A DNA stretch of 23,931 nt, taken from positions 1-23,931 of the forward strand of contig DAITMB010000079.1 of assembly GCA_036835375.1 (NCBI GenBank). Reading direction: 5' to 3'. This DNA comes from JANQTF01 sp036835375. GTDB taxonomy: Bacteria > Bacteroidota > Bacteroidia > J057. Of this stretch, positions 8,058-15,450 are shown piece by piece (the first letter of the stretch is position 1; every line of letters starts with the position of its first letter). The notes beneath the pieces were generated by a model. The model was not told the origin of the DNA and did no database searches. It was given only the letters and a program-made list of their open reading frames with translations. The translations under genes and the position numbers were made by a program.

Positions 8058-8096
8058 ATGAGCCAGCATATCCCTTTGAAGGTATTGCTGGCTCAT
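8058..8096. terminator. Hairpin between convergent ccmF and the barrel-protein gene
   Basis: ATGAGCCAGCA (8058-8068) and TGCTGGCTCAT (8086-8096) form a perfect 11-bp stem with a 17-nt loop. T-rich sequence follows on both strands (TTTCGATTT on plus, CTTCTTTG on minus). The position between two convergent genes suggests a bidirectional terminator, although neither T tract is strong. Confidence 0.6.
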
Positions 8097-8128
8097 TTCG
8101 ATTTGGAACGATACAAAAACCGATCAGA

Positions 8129-9070
8129 TCATCTAAAAAATCTCGAGGTATGCTGAAAGTGAGGTAAGCGATGCGTATGTCGATGTCCGGGCTCATAGAT
8201 CAGTCGGATGAATGAGCTGAATCGCTCATTAGCTTTTCCGATGGGAATTCCCGTCACGATTCCTATCATGAGATCATCAGCAACGCCAACCCTCATTTGT
8301 GGGCGAATGACCATGTCAAAGACCCCTTGGCTAACGTCTTTGTTGAATTCTATGCCGAGGAAATTCCTCGTGCCATCGATCATGTAGTGGAAGCTGGTGT
8401 TAATCTGCCAGTTGACATTGGTAGATTGATCCGCAAAGTGATGAAAAACTTGTGGTCCGGCATAAATCAGGGAATGGAAATTTTGGCCCCACCTTTTGGC
8501 TGCGATGAAGAAGGGGTTGTACACATTTCCAATGAAAAGACTTTCATTGCCGTAGTTTCGAAATCCAGTCAGCTCAAATTCCTGAATATAGCCCACCGCC
8601 ATAGAAGTACTCCACTTGTCAGAGACGAAGAAAGAATACTGAGCAGCCATTTTCAAACTATTGAGTCGGCTATCGGGAGCATCTACGGCGGAACCATTCT
8701 CGGTGGGATAATAAAAGGAAAAAGGGAGCTCTACCTCCAAGCCAAGCCGATCAATGATCGCCCATTCATACTCGACCAAAGCGAGATATTCGTCGAAACT
8801 CTGGTTATCGGTAAGCCCCAAGCCCACGTTCCACTCTTTTTCGCCCTTTCTGGCACCTAAGTCTCGGATTAAGTCAATGTAGAGTGGTTCGGCGTGGAGC
8901 ACTTTCACGGACTCAGATCGGCGCTCAATCTCATCAATGTACAAGCTGTCGAGATAGTTGTTGCCAGCTTTGATACTGTCGTTGACTTGAGCCTGTAACG
9001 AGGAAGCTGATAATATGGCAAAGAAGGAAATCAGTGCGAGACGTTTCAAGGGTTGAATGGCGTAAGTCAT
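8129..9070 (-). CDS. Exported outer-membrane beta-barrel protein with HAEPLYIDLIRDLGARKGE motif
   Basis: This 313-residue protein has an N-terminal signal peptide (about 1-28, ending SLQAQ). A conserved-looking motif HAEPLYIDLIRDLGARKGE starts at H59, just before the barrel begins. The remainder alternates aromatic and polar residues in short strands (for example LALVEYEWAIIDRLGLEVELPF), as in a porin-like barrel of the outer membrane. The substrate is unknown. The fold resembles proteins often annotated as MetA-pathway of phenol degradation barrels, but I make no functional claim from that. The last 15 or so residues after IYEPG are histidine-rich (HRHTHRLPHFQH), which is unusual for a barrel C-terminus and may bind metal. 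A candidate promoter lies about 180 bp upstream. Confidence 0.72.
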   Translation of the reverse strand: MTYAIQPLKRLALISFFAILSASSLQAQVNDSIKAGNNYLDSLYIDEIERRSESVKVLHAEPLYIDLIRDLGARKGEKEWNVGLGLTDNQSFDEYLALVEYEWAIIDRLGLEVELPFSFYYPTENGSAVDAPDSRLNSLKMAAQYSFFVSDKWSTSMAVGYIQEFELTGFRNYGNESLFIGNVYNPFFIAAKRWGQNFHSLIYAGPQVFHHFADQSTNVNWQINTSFHYMIDGTRNFLGIEFNKDVSQGVFDMVIRPQMRVGVADDLMIGIVTGIPIGKANERFSSFIRLIYEPGHRHTHRLPHFQHTSRFFR

Positions 9071-9251
9071 GTTTTTGATTGCATTAAATTCGTGAGGGTT
9101 GTCCGTCTAATTGCCCTTCTACGAGATGGTCAATAAATCTCTGTTGGGAAATAGAGGGGAAGAAAAGAGCGTCTGTCTCAAGAAATGGGTACACAAGTGT
9201 AGGGTCGGAGTCCTCAGATCTGAATGCGAAAAAGAGCTGTTTTCGGCTTGG

Positions 9252-9282
9252 CAAAATTATTCATCCACTCTTCGGAGAGCAA
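9252..9282 (-). promoter_or_regulatory. Candidate promoter of the barrel-protein gene
   Basis: On the minus strand TAATTTTG (9252-9259) matches the Bacteroidota -7 consensus TAnnTTTG. A TTG (9280-9282) lies 20 bp upstream as the -33 element. The predicted leader to the ATG at 9070 is about 175 nt. This is the best match to the consensus that I found in the window. Confidence 0.45.
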
Positions 9283-9348
9283 GAGCGAAATAGATTTTTT
9301 TCTTTCAACGATCTATTAACCAGTGCTTTACTTTTTACCTAGACACCG

Positions 9349-9398
9349 CTCTCCAGCCAAGGCACACCGCTTCGGGAGGGAAGGTCTTGGCCGGAGAG
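9349..9398 (-). repeat. 13-bp inverted repeat downstream of the peroxiredoxin-like gene
   Basis: CTCTCCAGCCAAG (9349-9361) pairs with CTTGGCCGGAGAG (9386-9398) around a 24-nt loop. The single plus-strand mismatch (A-C) becomes a G.U pair in minus-strand RNA, so the stem is complete only in that transcript. It lies about 130 bp past the 9531 stop and just upstream of the next candidate promoter, so it may mark the end of the upstream transcript. No T tract follows it. Confidence 0.45.
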
Positions 9399-9530
9399 AG
9401 TGGTTTTGGGTCTTGCTGAGAATTTTCCGCACCAGATATGACAGCGACGACGGCGTCTTCAATCGTTCTCAACAGCTCCCCTCGGACCCCACTTCTGGTG
9501 GCACGTTAGGAAAAGTGGAGAACCTCAAAA

Positions 9531-10139
9531 CTAGGAAGCCCACTTGATGGTGCAACCGATGGCACGGGTGCTCTCCCGGGGCACAGTGTTCCCTGCCTTG
9601 AGCGCCTCGATGGCTTCTTCAACGTAGCGCGTATTGACACTTTCGGGATCATTCGGGCTGTCATCAATTGCACCGATGTATTTCACTACAAATCCTTCGT
9701 TAGTGGATTGCAACAAATAGATGTGTGGCGTGCGGGTCGCGCCAAAAGTCCGGGCAACTTCCTGGGATTCGTCGAACAGGTAAGGAAAGCCGTAGCCTTG
9801 TTCCTTGGCGCGCGTTTTCATCGCATCAAAGCTGTCTCCGGGAGACCGCTCGGGGCTGTTGGGTTGAATGGCCAGCACGGGCCATCCCGCTGACTGATAT
9901 TTGTTTCCTAAGGAAATGATTCTCTCCTCGTAAGCCACAGCATAAGGGCAAGTATTGCAGGTGAAAATCACAATCGCACCTTCTTGGTCGCTCATATCAG
10001 AAAGGCTCACAGTTGCCCCGTCCACATTCTGGAGGCTGAAGTCTGCGACCTGATCGCCAATTTCGTAGCCTTCGTTTTGAGCAGAGAGGCTGACGAAGCT
10101 CACAAGGCATGCCAAAGTAAAAATCAGTTGTTTTGTCAT
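9531..10139 (-). CDS. Exported peroxiredoxin-like thioredoxin-fold protein
   Basis: This 202-residue protein has a signal peptide (MTKQLIFTLACLVSFVSLSAQ, about 21 residues) and a thioredoxin fold of the AhpC/TSA-like group. The active site reads FTCNTCPYA with C61 and C64. The pattern of GDQVADFSLQNVDG at the start of the domain, NSPERSPGDSFDAMK in the middle and TRTPHIYLL before the last strands fits the peroxiredoxin-like family in which the CNTCPYA motif replaces a classical peroxidatic Cys site. It probably acts in the periplasm in thiol redox or peroxide chemistry; the substrate is unknown. The start is the ATG at 10139, which gives a clean signal peptide. The upstream 35-residue frame extension is rejected. 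The TlpA-like gene lies 120 bp upstream in the same direction, so they may share a transcript. Confidence 0.82.
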   Translation of the reverse strand: MTKQLIFTLACLVSFVSLSAQNEGYEIGDQVADFSLQNVDGATVSLSDMSDQEGAIVIFTCNTCPYAVAYEERIISLGNKYQSAGWPVLAIQPNSPERSPGDSFDAMKTRAKEQGYGFPYLFDESQEVARTFGATRTPHIYLLQSTNEGFVVKYIGAIDDSPNDPESVNTRYVEEAIEALKAGNTVPRESTRAIGCTIKWAS

Positions 10140-10259
10140 GATGAGATGGATTAACAGTTGACGTGAGAGAACACTTGATAAAACTTGTAAACCAGGGCAA
10201 TGAGAGGGATCGCGAGAAATCAACCAGCAGGTCCTCGCGGCCATCAGAAATATGAATAG

Positions 10260-10745
10260 CTATCGATTGGGCAAGTATTCGGGCTTAAGCCACGCTTCCA
10301 AGGCTTCGTACGTGAGGGATCCTTCGTGAAATTGGCGACTTTGATTCTCTGGATTCCAGACGAGTGTCGCAGGAATGGCACCCGACCAAGAAGCTTCCGT
10401 GCGCTCAATCCAATCTGGATCCCGGAGGCCGTCAGTGAGATAAATCACTTCGCCGCTGAGCGGATGCTCCGCCAAAAACTTTTCTAATGCCGCAGGCTTG
10501 AAGTCCAAACTGACATACACCACACGAAGGCCTTCCTGGAGGTAAGTGGCAGCCAGCTTTTCGAAATGTGGAAGTTCGGCCACGCAGGGGGCACACCATG
10601 TCGCCCAGAAATTGACCACTTGCGGACTTCCTTGCCAAGTCTGTGCTTGTTCCGCAAACTCGGCCACGGTAAGGCTGCGGTAAGTTTGGGCTTGGACCCA
10701 CAGGCCCGCCATAATCGCGAGTGACATCAGAAACAGTTTTTTCAT
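10260..10745 (-). CDS. TlpA/ResA-like exported thioredoxin
   Basis: This 161-residue protein has a signal peptide (MKKLFLMSLAIMAGLWVQAQ) and a thioredoxin domain with the active site WATWCAPC (C51, C54), typical of TlpA, ResA and CcmG-type reductases of the periplasm. SGAIPATLVW supplies the cis-proline region. It would keep cysteines of secreted or membrane proteins, possibly apocytochrome c, reduced. Its position 2.3 kb from ccmF makes a CcmG-like role attractive but unproven. It is shorter than most TlpA proteins with extra N-terminal domains. The start is ATG 10745. The long in-frame extension to 11009 would precede the signal peptide and is rejected. Confidence 0.84.
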   Translation of the reverse strand: MKKLFLMSLAIMAGLWVQAQTYRSLTVAEFAEQAQTWQGSPQVVNFWATWCAPCVAELPHFEKLAATYLQEGLRVVYVSLDFKPAALEKFLAEHPLSGEVIYLTDGLRDPDWIERTEASWSGAIPATLVWNPENQSRQFHEGSLTYEALEAWLKPEYLPNR

Positions 10746-10934
10746 AGGGCTTTGAACAAGGATGGCAGGAGTAAGGTTACGTTCTCGTGCAAAAAGAGAT
10801 GGGAGTTCACAAAGATCATTTTGCTTCTCAGGGTGCTGAATGGGCGTTTTTTCAAAGATGCTGCGTGCCCGAGCTGACCAAATTTCCACGAGGTAGAACA
10901 GGATCTCATCGGCAATAATTGAAGTTTCGTTCCC

Positions 10935-10951
10935 TATCTTCGCCGAAGATA
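10935..10951. promoter_or_regulatory. 17-bp palindrome in the divergent TlpA-like/pabB region
   Basis: TATCTTCG and CGAAGATA are exact inverted arms around a single C. The site is 190 bp upstream of the TlpA-like start and 82 bp upstream of the pabB start. Its size and symmetry suit a dimeric regulator, and each arm is one base from the TAnnTTTG -7 element. No regulator is known to bind it. Confidence 0.35.
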
Positions 10952-11032
10952 ATCCCCAGAAGTTCATTCCTGTCCGTGTAACGGCCTCCCTCGCGATTCG
11001 TTGATTCACCTCTCATTACCCCTTGATCCGCT

Positions 11033-12286
11033 GTGCGTTCATTTTTGCTGACACATCCTGCCACAGATCGCCAGAAACTACTTCTTTGGGCATCTGAGTT
11101 TCCCTATGCGATCAGCTTGAATAACTGCGAGAGCACGATCGATCGGTATGGGCGCATCGAATGGATGCTGGGCGTAGGACGAATCGGGTTGAGCACCTGG
11201 GCAGATTGGCAGCAATCCAAAGGGCAATGGATCCTGGGAGCCCTCCCTTATGAATGGAAATCTCGTGCCGACGAGCGACTGCGGAGCGCCATTCCCCCCG
11301 AAATTGCTTGGCCTGAGCTTCCGGGATTTGTGCCTGAGTTGCTGCTGGTGCAGTTGCGGGGCTCTACACGGGTATGGGTATTAAAAGATGCGCTAGAAGG
11401 CTGGGAGGCTGCTTTGTCATCCCCCCTTCCTTTACCAACTCGAGTGACTTCCCCGCCTGTATTTGTGCCAAATTTTTCCCGTCAGGACTATCTTGAGCGA
11501 GTTGAGCGACTTCGTCAACATATCAAAGACGGGGATTGCTACGAGATCAATTTGGCGCAGACCTTCTCGGTGGGCTACCACTGCGAATTCCCTACCGAGT
11601 TGTATCATCGCCTGACTGCAATTTCGCCTGTGCCCTTTGCTTCATGGTTCAAGTGGGAAGATCTTCACCTGCTATGTGCCTCACCAGAGCGCTTTTTGCA
11701 GCATCGCAAGGGGCAGTTGCTCACCCAGCCGATCAAGGGCACGGCCCGCCGGGGTGAAGACCCCCGCAGCGATCAAGCTCAGATTCAGCACCTGCAAAGT
11801 TCCCCGAAAGAGCAGGCCGAAAATGTCATGATCGTAGATCTTAGCCGCCACGACCTCAATCGGCTCTGCAAACCTCACTCCGTTCAAGTTCCTCATTTGT
11901 TCGAAGTCCAGACCTTCCCACAAGTGCATCAGTTAGTGAGCACAGTGGTCGGGGGGCTCACGCCCGGCAGAGACCCCATAGGTGCACTTGCTGAGATATT
12001 CCCGCCCGGCTCCATGACTGGAGCGCCCAAGCATCGCGTGATGCAACTCATCGACGAGGTGGAGTCTCAAGGGCGCGGGCTGTATGCCGGTAGTGTCGGC
12101 TACTTGAGTCCGGGCGGAGATTTTGATTTCAACGTGGTGATTCGCAGCTTGGTCTATGATCATCGCCGCCAGCGACTGAATTACCACGTCGGAGGAGCCA
12201 TTACCTACGACTCAGATCCGGCACAGGAATACGAGGAAACCCTTCTCAAAGCCGCTGCGATTCGGGGCGTGTTTGGGCAGGAATAA
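11033..12286 (+). CDS. pabB: Aminodeoxychorismate synthase component I (PabB type)
   Basis: This 417-residue cytoplasmic enzyme belongs to the chorismate-binding family. It turns chorismate and ammonia into 4-amino-4-deoxychorismate for p-aminobenzoate and folate synthesis. The C-terminal chorismate-binding domain is complete, with DGDCYEINLAQTF near 166-178, CASPERFL, the key PIKGTARR at 233-240 (K235), then PGSMTGAPK and YAGSVGYL. PIKGT, with lysine, is the PabB signature; TrpE usually has PIAGT. The start appears to be GTG 11033. The glutamine amidotransferase partner PabA and the lyase PabC are not adjacent. Isochorismate synthase is less likely because of the lysine motif and overall length. 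It is transcribed away from the TlpA-like gene across a 287-bp shared upstream region. Confidence 0.86.
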   Translation: MRSFLLTHPATDRQKLLLWASEFPYAISLNNCESTIDRYGRIEWMLGVGRIGLSTWADWQQSKGQWILGALPYEWKSRADERLRSAIPPEIAWPELPGFVPELLLVQLRGSTRVWVLKDALEGWEAALSSPLPLPTRVTSPPVFVPNFSRQDYLERVERLRQHIKDGDCYEINLAQTFSVGYHCEFPTELYHRLTAISPVPFASWFKWEDLHLLCASPERFLQHRKGQLLTQPIKGTARRGEDPRSDQAQIQHLQSSPKEQAENVMIVDLSRHDLNRLCKPHSVQVPHLFEVQTFPQVHQLVSTVVGGLTPGRDPIGALAEIFPPGSMTGAPKHRVMQLIDEVESQGRGLYAGSVGYLSPGGDFDFNVVIRSLVYDHRRQRLNYHVGGAITYDSDPAQEYEETLLKAAAIRGVFGQE

Positions 12287-12356
12287 GATGAGAAGCCAGG
12301 CTATTCACTATTATTACCTCATTCGAGCAAAGAACGGTAGTTTCCAGCTGATGAAT

Positions 12357-12386
12357 AAAAAAACGACCCTCTAGGAAGAGGGCCGT
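12357..12386 (-). terminator. Intrinsic terminator of the small HTH gene
   Basis: On the minus strand ACGGCCCTCT and AGAGGGTCGT form a 10-bp stem with one mismatch and a TCCT loop (12363-12386). Seven T residues follow (A run 12357-12363 on plus). It ends the minus-strand gene at 12433 and may also stop pabB from the other side, although its T run favours the minus strand. Confidence 0.8.
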
Positions 12387-12432
12387 GTTCAACTTTGTTC
12401 TTTACCTCGGGGTAGAGGCCAACATTCGCCCA

Positions 12433-12681
12433 TTACGCTTCAGCCTTGGCAAGTAGTTGCTGGGCTTTTTCCAAAATCGACGTATCGTCAAGGGTCACCA
12501 CGCCGCCGTCCGGACCAGGCTCTATGTGATACCCGATGGACTCTCCGCGCTGGTAATGCTCTCCTCCAAAGTAGTTGCGCACTGTCTCTGCCGAGATACC
12601 CAACTCTTCAGCGATGGCATGCATACTGCCGTCGGGAAGGCTGTCCTTGATTTGTCTTAGCTCATTGAAAGTGATCGTCAT
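12433..12681 (-). CDS. Small helix-turn-helix DNA-binding protein
   Basis: This 82-residue protein starts MTITFNELRQIKDSLP and carries a helix-turn-helix core at about 19-37 (MHAIAEELGISAETVRNYF). The two helices are joined by the typical GIS turn. A conserved-looking GGEHY and a short acidic C-terminal part ending in EKAQQLLAKAEA follow. It is probably a sequence-specific DNA-binding protein of the cytoplasm; the target is unknown. Similar short HTH proteins are common in Bacteroidota. It is monocistronic: a strong terminator lies about 46 bp downstream and a 276-bp gap lies upstream. Confidence 0.74.
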   Translation of the reverse strand: MTITFNELRQIKDSLPDGSMHAIAEELGISAETVRNYFGGEHYQRGESIGYHIEPGPDGGVVTLDDTSILEKAQQLLAKAEA

Positions 12682-12957
12682 AGTGGTATTTTTTAAAGGA
12701 AAGAACAGCAGTCACCTATTCTGATTCTCGCTGATATCCTGTCGAAGTGGAGGTCCAAAGAGCAACCCACCTTGTCGAGAAAAAGGGTCGATCGATCAAA
12801 ACAAACCTCAGACAAAGACGAAATACCAAACGAAAGCGGATAGAGGTGACGTGGCTTTCCTTAGGTTATTTGAGATCCATAAAGCTATCAGAAATTGCGA
12901 AAAATGCAAGATCAATCTCGAAGAAAGCAGAATTTTCCCTTCTTGATGTAGGAAATA

Positions 12958-13710
12958 CTAGTCTCTCACATCCCTAATGACGTTTTTTCCAAAATCTTCT
13001 TTTGCCAAAAATGAAATGACTTGACGAGCCGAATTTGATGGACTACTCAACTGCCCCTCGGTGTGGAGACTTACGAAGCGCGCCACATTCGTAAATTTCG
13101 ACTCGGGTTGCTCCCGAATTTCACGCTGCATCTCTGTATCCACGACCCCAGGCGCCAGTGAAATCACCTCAATAGGATACGCCTTTTCGGCTTGCTCTTG
13201 TGCCAAGCACCGCGCAAACATATCGATCCCGGCCTTGCTCGTGCAATAGGTACTCCAGCTTGGCATTGGCTTTCGCCCCGCACCCGAGGAAATCATTATC
13301 ACTTGCTTCGCAATGGGCCAATCTTGCGTGATCGACACTAGCGCCTCCGTCATGCGCATGGGGCTGAGAAGGTTCACCATCAAGGTATCAAGCACCTCGC
13401 TGCCCTCCGAACCTTGTCCTAGTGGCGCTATCGGATGAATCAGGCCTGCATTGTGTATCATAGCCAATCGATCACCGGGATCAGCTGAAAGCTCCAAAAG
13501 CGTGTCTCGCATCCATCGTTCTGCCACATCGGGATGTGCCAAATCCAGCAAATGGTCCTGCAATTCGCAGCCCCGTGCCGCAGCTGCGGCCTTCAACGAA
13601 GGATTTCCTTTGCGAGACACACAGATCATTCGGTGATTTGGATCCAATAATTCGTAGCACAGTGCCTCTCCCAATCCGCGAGAAGTGCCTGTGATGATGA
13701 AAGTGTGCAT
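12958..13710 (-). CDS. Short-chain dehydrogenase/reductase (sepiapterin/benzil reductase-like)
   Basis: This 250-residue protein has the Rossmann nucleotide-binding motif TGTSRGLG at 7-14, HNAGL after the fourth strand, a catalytic serine in MISSGAG and the YCTSK (YxxxK) active-site pair. LAPGVVDTEMQ follows the active site as usual. The arginine in TSRGLG fits NADPH use. The order resembles the sepiapterin-reductase and YueD benzil-reductase group, which reduce small carbonyl compounds; the substrate here is unknown. ATG 13710 (MHTFIITG) gives the usual short lead into the first strand. The upstream start at 13731 adds seven residues. It lies 128 bp downstream of the dihydroorotase gene in the same direction and may be co-transcribed with it. 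Confidence 0.84.
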   Translation of the reverse strand: MHTFIITGTSRGLGEALCYELLDPNHRMICVSRKGNPSLKAAAAARGCELQDHLLDLAHPDVAERWMRDTLLELSADPGDRLAMIHNAGLIHPIAPLGQGSEGSEVLDTLMVNLLSPMRMTEALVSITQDWPIAKQVIMISSGAGRKPMPSWSTYCTSKAGIDMFARCLAQEQAEKAYPIEVISLAPGVVDTEMQREIREQPESKFTNVARFVSLHTEGQLSSPSNSARQVISFLAKEDFGKNVIRDVRD

Positions 13711-13838
13711 AGCGTAAATCGGTGATTTCAATTTTTGTCAATGAGGCTCCGCAGCCGCTACGAAGGCAAGTGGTGATACGCAGGAGCCATCGCATGATCG
13801 ATGGTACCTCACGGTAATCTATCAGAGAATTCTCAACC

Positions 13839-15173
13839 TTAGACCTTAAACAACAGCCGACTTCCCCTCACCGAGTCATCCATCTGCCCTTTGTGATAGG
13901 CCAACTGGCCCGAGACGATGGTGCTGTGAATCTTGGCGTCAAATTTCGCGTCCAGAAAAGGCGACCATCCACACTTGTAGTGAAGAGATTCCTGGGTCAC
14001 GGTCCAAGGGTCGTTGAGGTCCACCAAAACCATGTCCGCGTGGTAGCCTTCGCGGAGATAGCCCCGCGCATCTATGCGAAAAAGTTCTGCGGGATGATGC
14101 GACATGAGCGCCACAACGCGTTCTAGCGAAAGAACCCCTTCGCGCACCAGCGCGAGCATGGCCACCAGCGAATGCTGAATCAGTGGCCCACCGGAGGGAG
14201 CTTGCAAATAGGAGGCAGCTTTTTCTGCCAGAGTATGTGGTGCATGGTCCGTGGCGACCACGTCGATTCGTCCATCGAGCAAGGCAAGTCGCAGCGCTGC
14301 GCGGTCTTGGGAGGTCTTTACTGCAGGATTCCACTTGATGTGAGAGCCAAGTCGGTCGTAGTCCTCATCGCTGAACCACAGGTGATGGATACAAGCTTCT
14401 GCGGTAATTTTTTTCTGCGAAAGGGGGAGATTCTGGTCGAACAGGGAAAGCTCTTTGGCTGTAGAAATGTGGAGCACATGGAGCCGTGTACCGTGCTTTC
14501 GGGCGAGAGCTATGGCTTGACTGGAGGAGGCGAAGCAGGCTTCTTCGGAACGAATGGCAGGGTGTGCCGACATAGGAATGTCTTCGCCATAGCGTTCGTA
14601 GAAACTGGCGATATTGGCCCGAATGATTTCTTCCTTTTCGCAGTGGGTGGCAATCAGCATGGGGGTTTCGCGAAAAATGGCCTCCAGCGCCTCCTCCCGA
14701 TCCACCAGCATGTTGCCCGTCGAGGAGCCCATAAAGACCTTGACGCCGCAAACTTGCCGAGGGTCTGTCCGAAGTACCTCTTCCAGATTATCGTTGGAGG
14801 CACCCATATAAAAGGAGTAATTAGCCGCGGATGCGATGGCTGCGCGACGGTATTTTTCCTCCAGAAAGGCTTGAGTCAGGGTCTGGGGTTGCGTGTTGGG
14901 CATTTCCATGAATGATGTCACACCACCCGCTACTGCAGCGCGGGACTCAGTAGCGATCTCGCCTTTGTGGGTGAGCCCCGGCTCTCGAAAATGGACTTGG
15001 TCGTCGATCACGCCCGGCAGCAAGTGTTTGCCTTCCGCTTCGATGACCCGATCTGCCAAGGCGCTCAGGTTCGTTCCGATTTGGAAGATTTTCCCGTGGC
15101 GAATGAGCACGTCGGCCTCCGTGATTTGGCCCTCATTTACAAGCATGGCATGCTTGATCAATATACTTTCCAT
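13839..15173 (-). CDS. pyrC: Dihydroorotase (class I-like)
   Basis: This 444-residue amidohydrolase closes carbamoyl-aspartate to dihydroorotate in pyrimidine synthesis. Metal-site motifs are visible: DDQVHFREPG at 57-66, K145 in GVKVFMGSS (the position that is carboxylated in related enzymes), H177 in IATHCEKEE, H235 in VLHIS and D309 in ATDHAPHT. The first motif reads Q59-V-H61 in place of HxH. I believe this reading is shared by other Bacteroidota dihydroorotases, so the gene is probably functional. The start is ATG 15173; the longer frame to 15521 overlaps the divergent kinase gene and is rejected. A structured leader lies 20-62 nt upstream of the start. Other amidohydrolases such as allantoinase or dihydropyrimidinase are less likely. 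Confidence 0.87.
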   Translation of the reverse strand: MESILIKHAMLVNEGQITEADVLIRHGKIFQIGTNLSALADRVIEAEGKHLLPGVIDDQVHFREPGLTHKGEIATESRAAVAGGVTSFMEMPNTQPQTLTQAFLEEKYRRAAIASAANYSFYMGASNDNLEEVLRTDPRQVCGVKVFMGSSTGNMLVDREEALEAIFRETPMLIATHCEKEEIIRANIASFYERYGEDIPMSAHPAIRSEEACFASSSQAIALARKHGTRLHVLHISTAKELSLFDQNLPLSQKKITAEACIHHLWFSDEDYDRLGSHIKWNPAVKTSQDRAALRLALLDGRIDVVATDHAPHTLAEKAASYLQAPSGGPLIQHSLVAMLALVREGVLSLERVVALMSHHPAELFRIDARGYLREGYHADMVLVDLNDPWTVTQESLHYKCGWSPFLDAKFDAKIHSTIVSGQLAYHKGQMDDSVRGSRLLFKV

Positions 15174-15192
15174 AGATACTGAGTAGTAAGTC

Positions 15193-15235
15193 TTGGAGTG
15201 GCATGGCAATGCCACCAGCTCTAAAAGCACTCCAA
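15193..15235 (-). promoter_or_regulatory. Structured leader upstream of dihydroorotase
   Basis: TTGGAGTG (15193-15200) and CACTCCAA (15228-15235) are exact reverse complements. Inside them GTGGCAT (15199-15205) and ATGCCAC (15209-15215) form a second perfect pair with a 3-nt spacer. The GTG/CAC bases are shared, so the two stems compete. In the minus-strand mRNA this lies 20-62 nt before the ATG. It could regulate translation or transcription of the gene; no ligand or mechanism is shown. Confidence 0.4.
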
Positions 15236-15450
15236 TTACGCGGATTTGTTGCCACTGGGCAAGTGCACAAAGAGAGCCGAATCTCTCGAATATAGGATCA
15301 GCCGCATGACATCTTACTCGCAACAGGCCGGGTCGAAATGCAGAGGATCGCTCCAAAATTTCGCCAGAATAGCGTAGCTTTCGGCGAAAATACAGGCCAA
15401 ATTGCCCATCCCAAAAGTATTGACCCTTTCTATCAATCCTGTGAACTGCG

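Larger units (their letters stand above)
9071..9530. other. 460-bp intergenic region without a convincing gene
   Basis: The gap lies between two minus-strand genes. Short open frames on the plus strand (9111-9293, 9323-9547) show no recognisable protein features, and I left them out. What I can support is a candidate minus-strand promoter at 9252-9282 and a 13-bp inverted repeat at 9349-9398. The rest shows nothing clear. Confidence 0.5.

Noticed and set aside
9111..9547. Short plus-strand open frames in the 460-bp gap
   Set aside because: They have biased composition, no recognisable motifs and no supporting start context; the second runs into the end of the peroxiredoxin-like gene.
10746..11009. 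N-terminal extension of the TlpA-like protein
   Set aside because: It would place 88 residues ahead of a clear signal peptide that begins at the ATG at 10745.
12747..12977. 76-codon plus-strand frame upstream of the HTH gene
   Set aside because: It is basic and low in complexity, with no domain, and overlaps the end of the dehydrogenase gene.
13792..13809. CCATCG-CATGAT-CGATGG inverted repeat between dihydroorotase and dehydrogenase genes
   Set aside because: The stem is only 6 bp and has no T tract, so it is too weak to call a terminator.
14172..14915. 247-codon open frame on the plus strand
   Set aside because: It lies wholly antisense to dihydroorotase, whose family motifs are intact; the translation has no recognisable domain.
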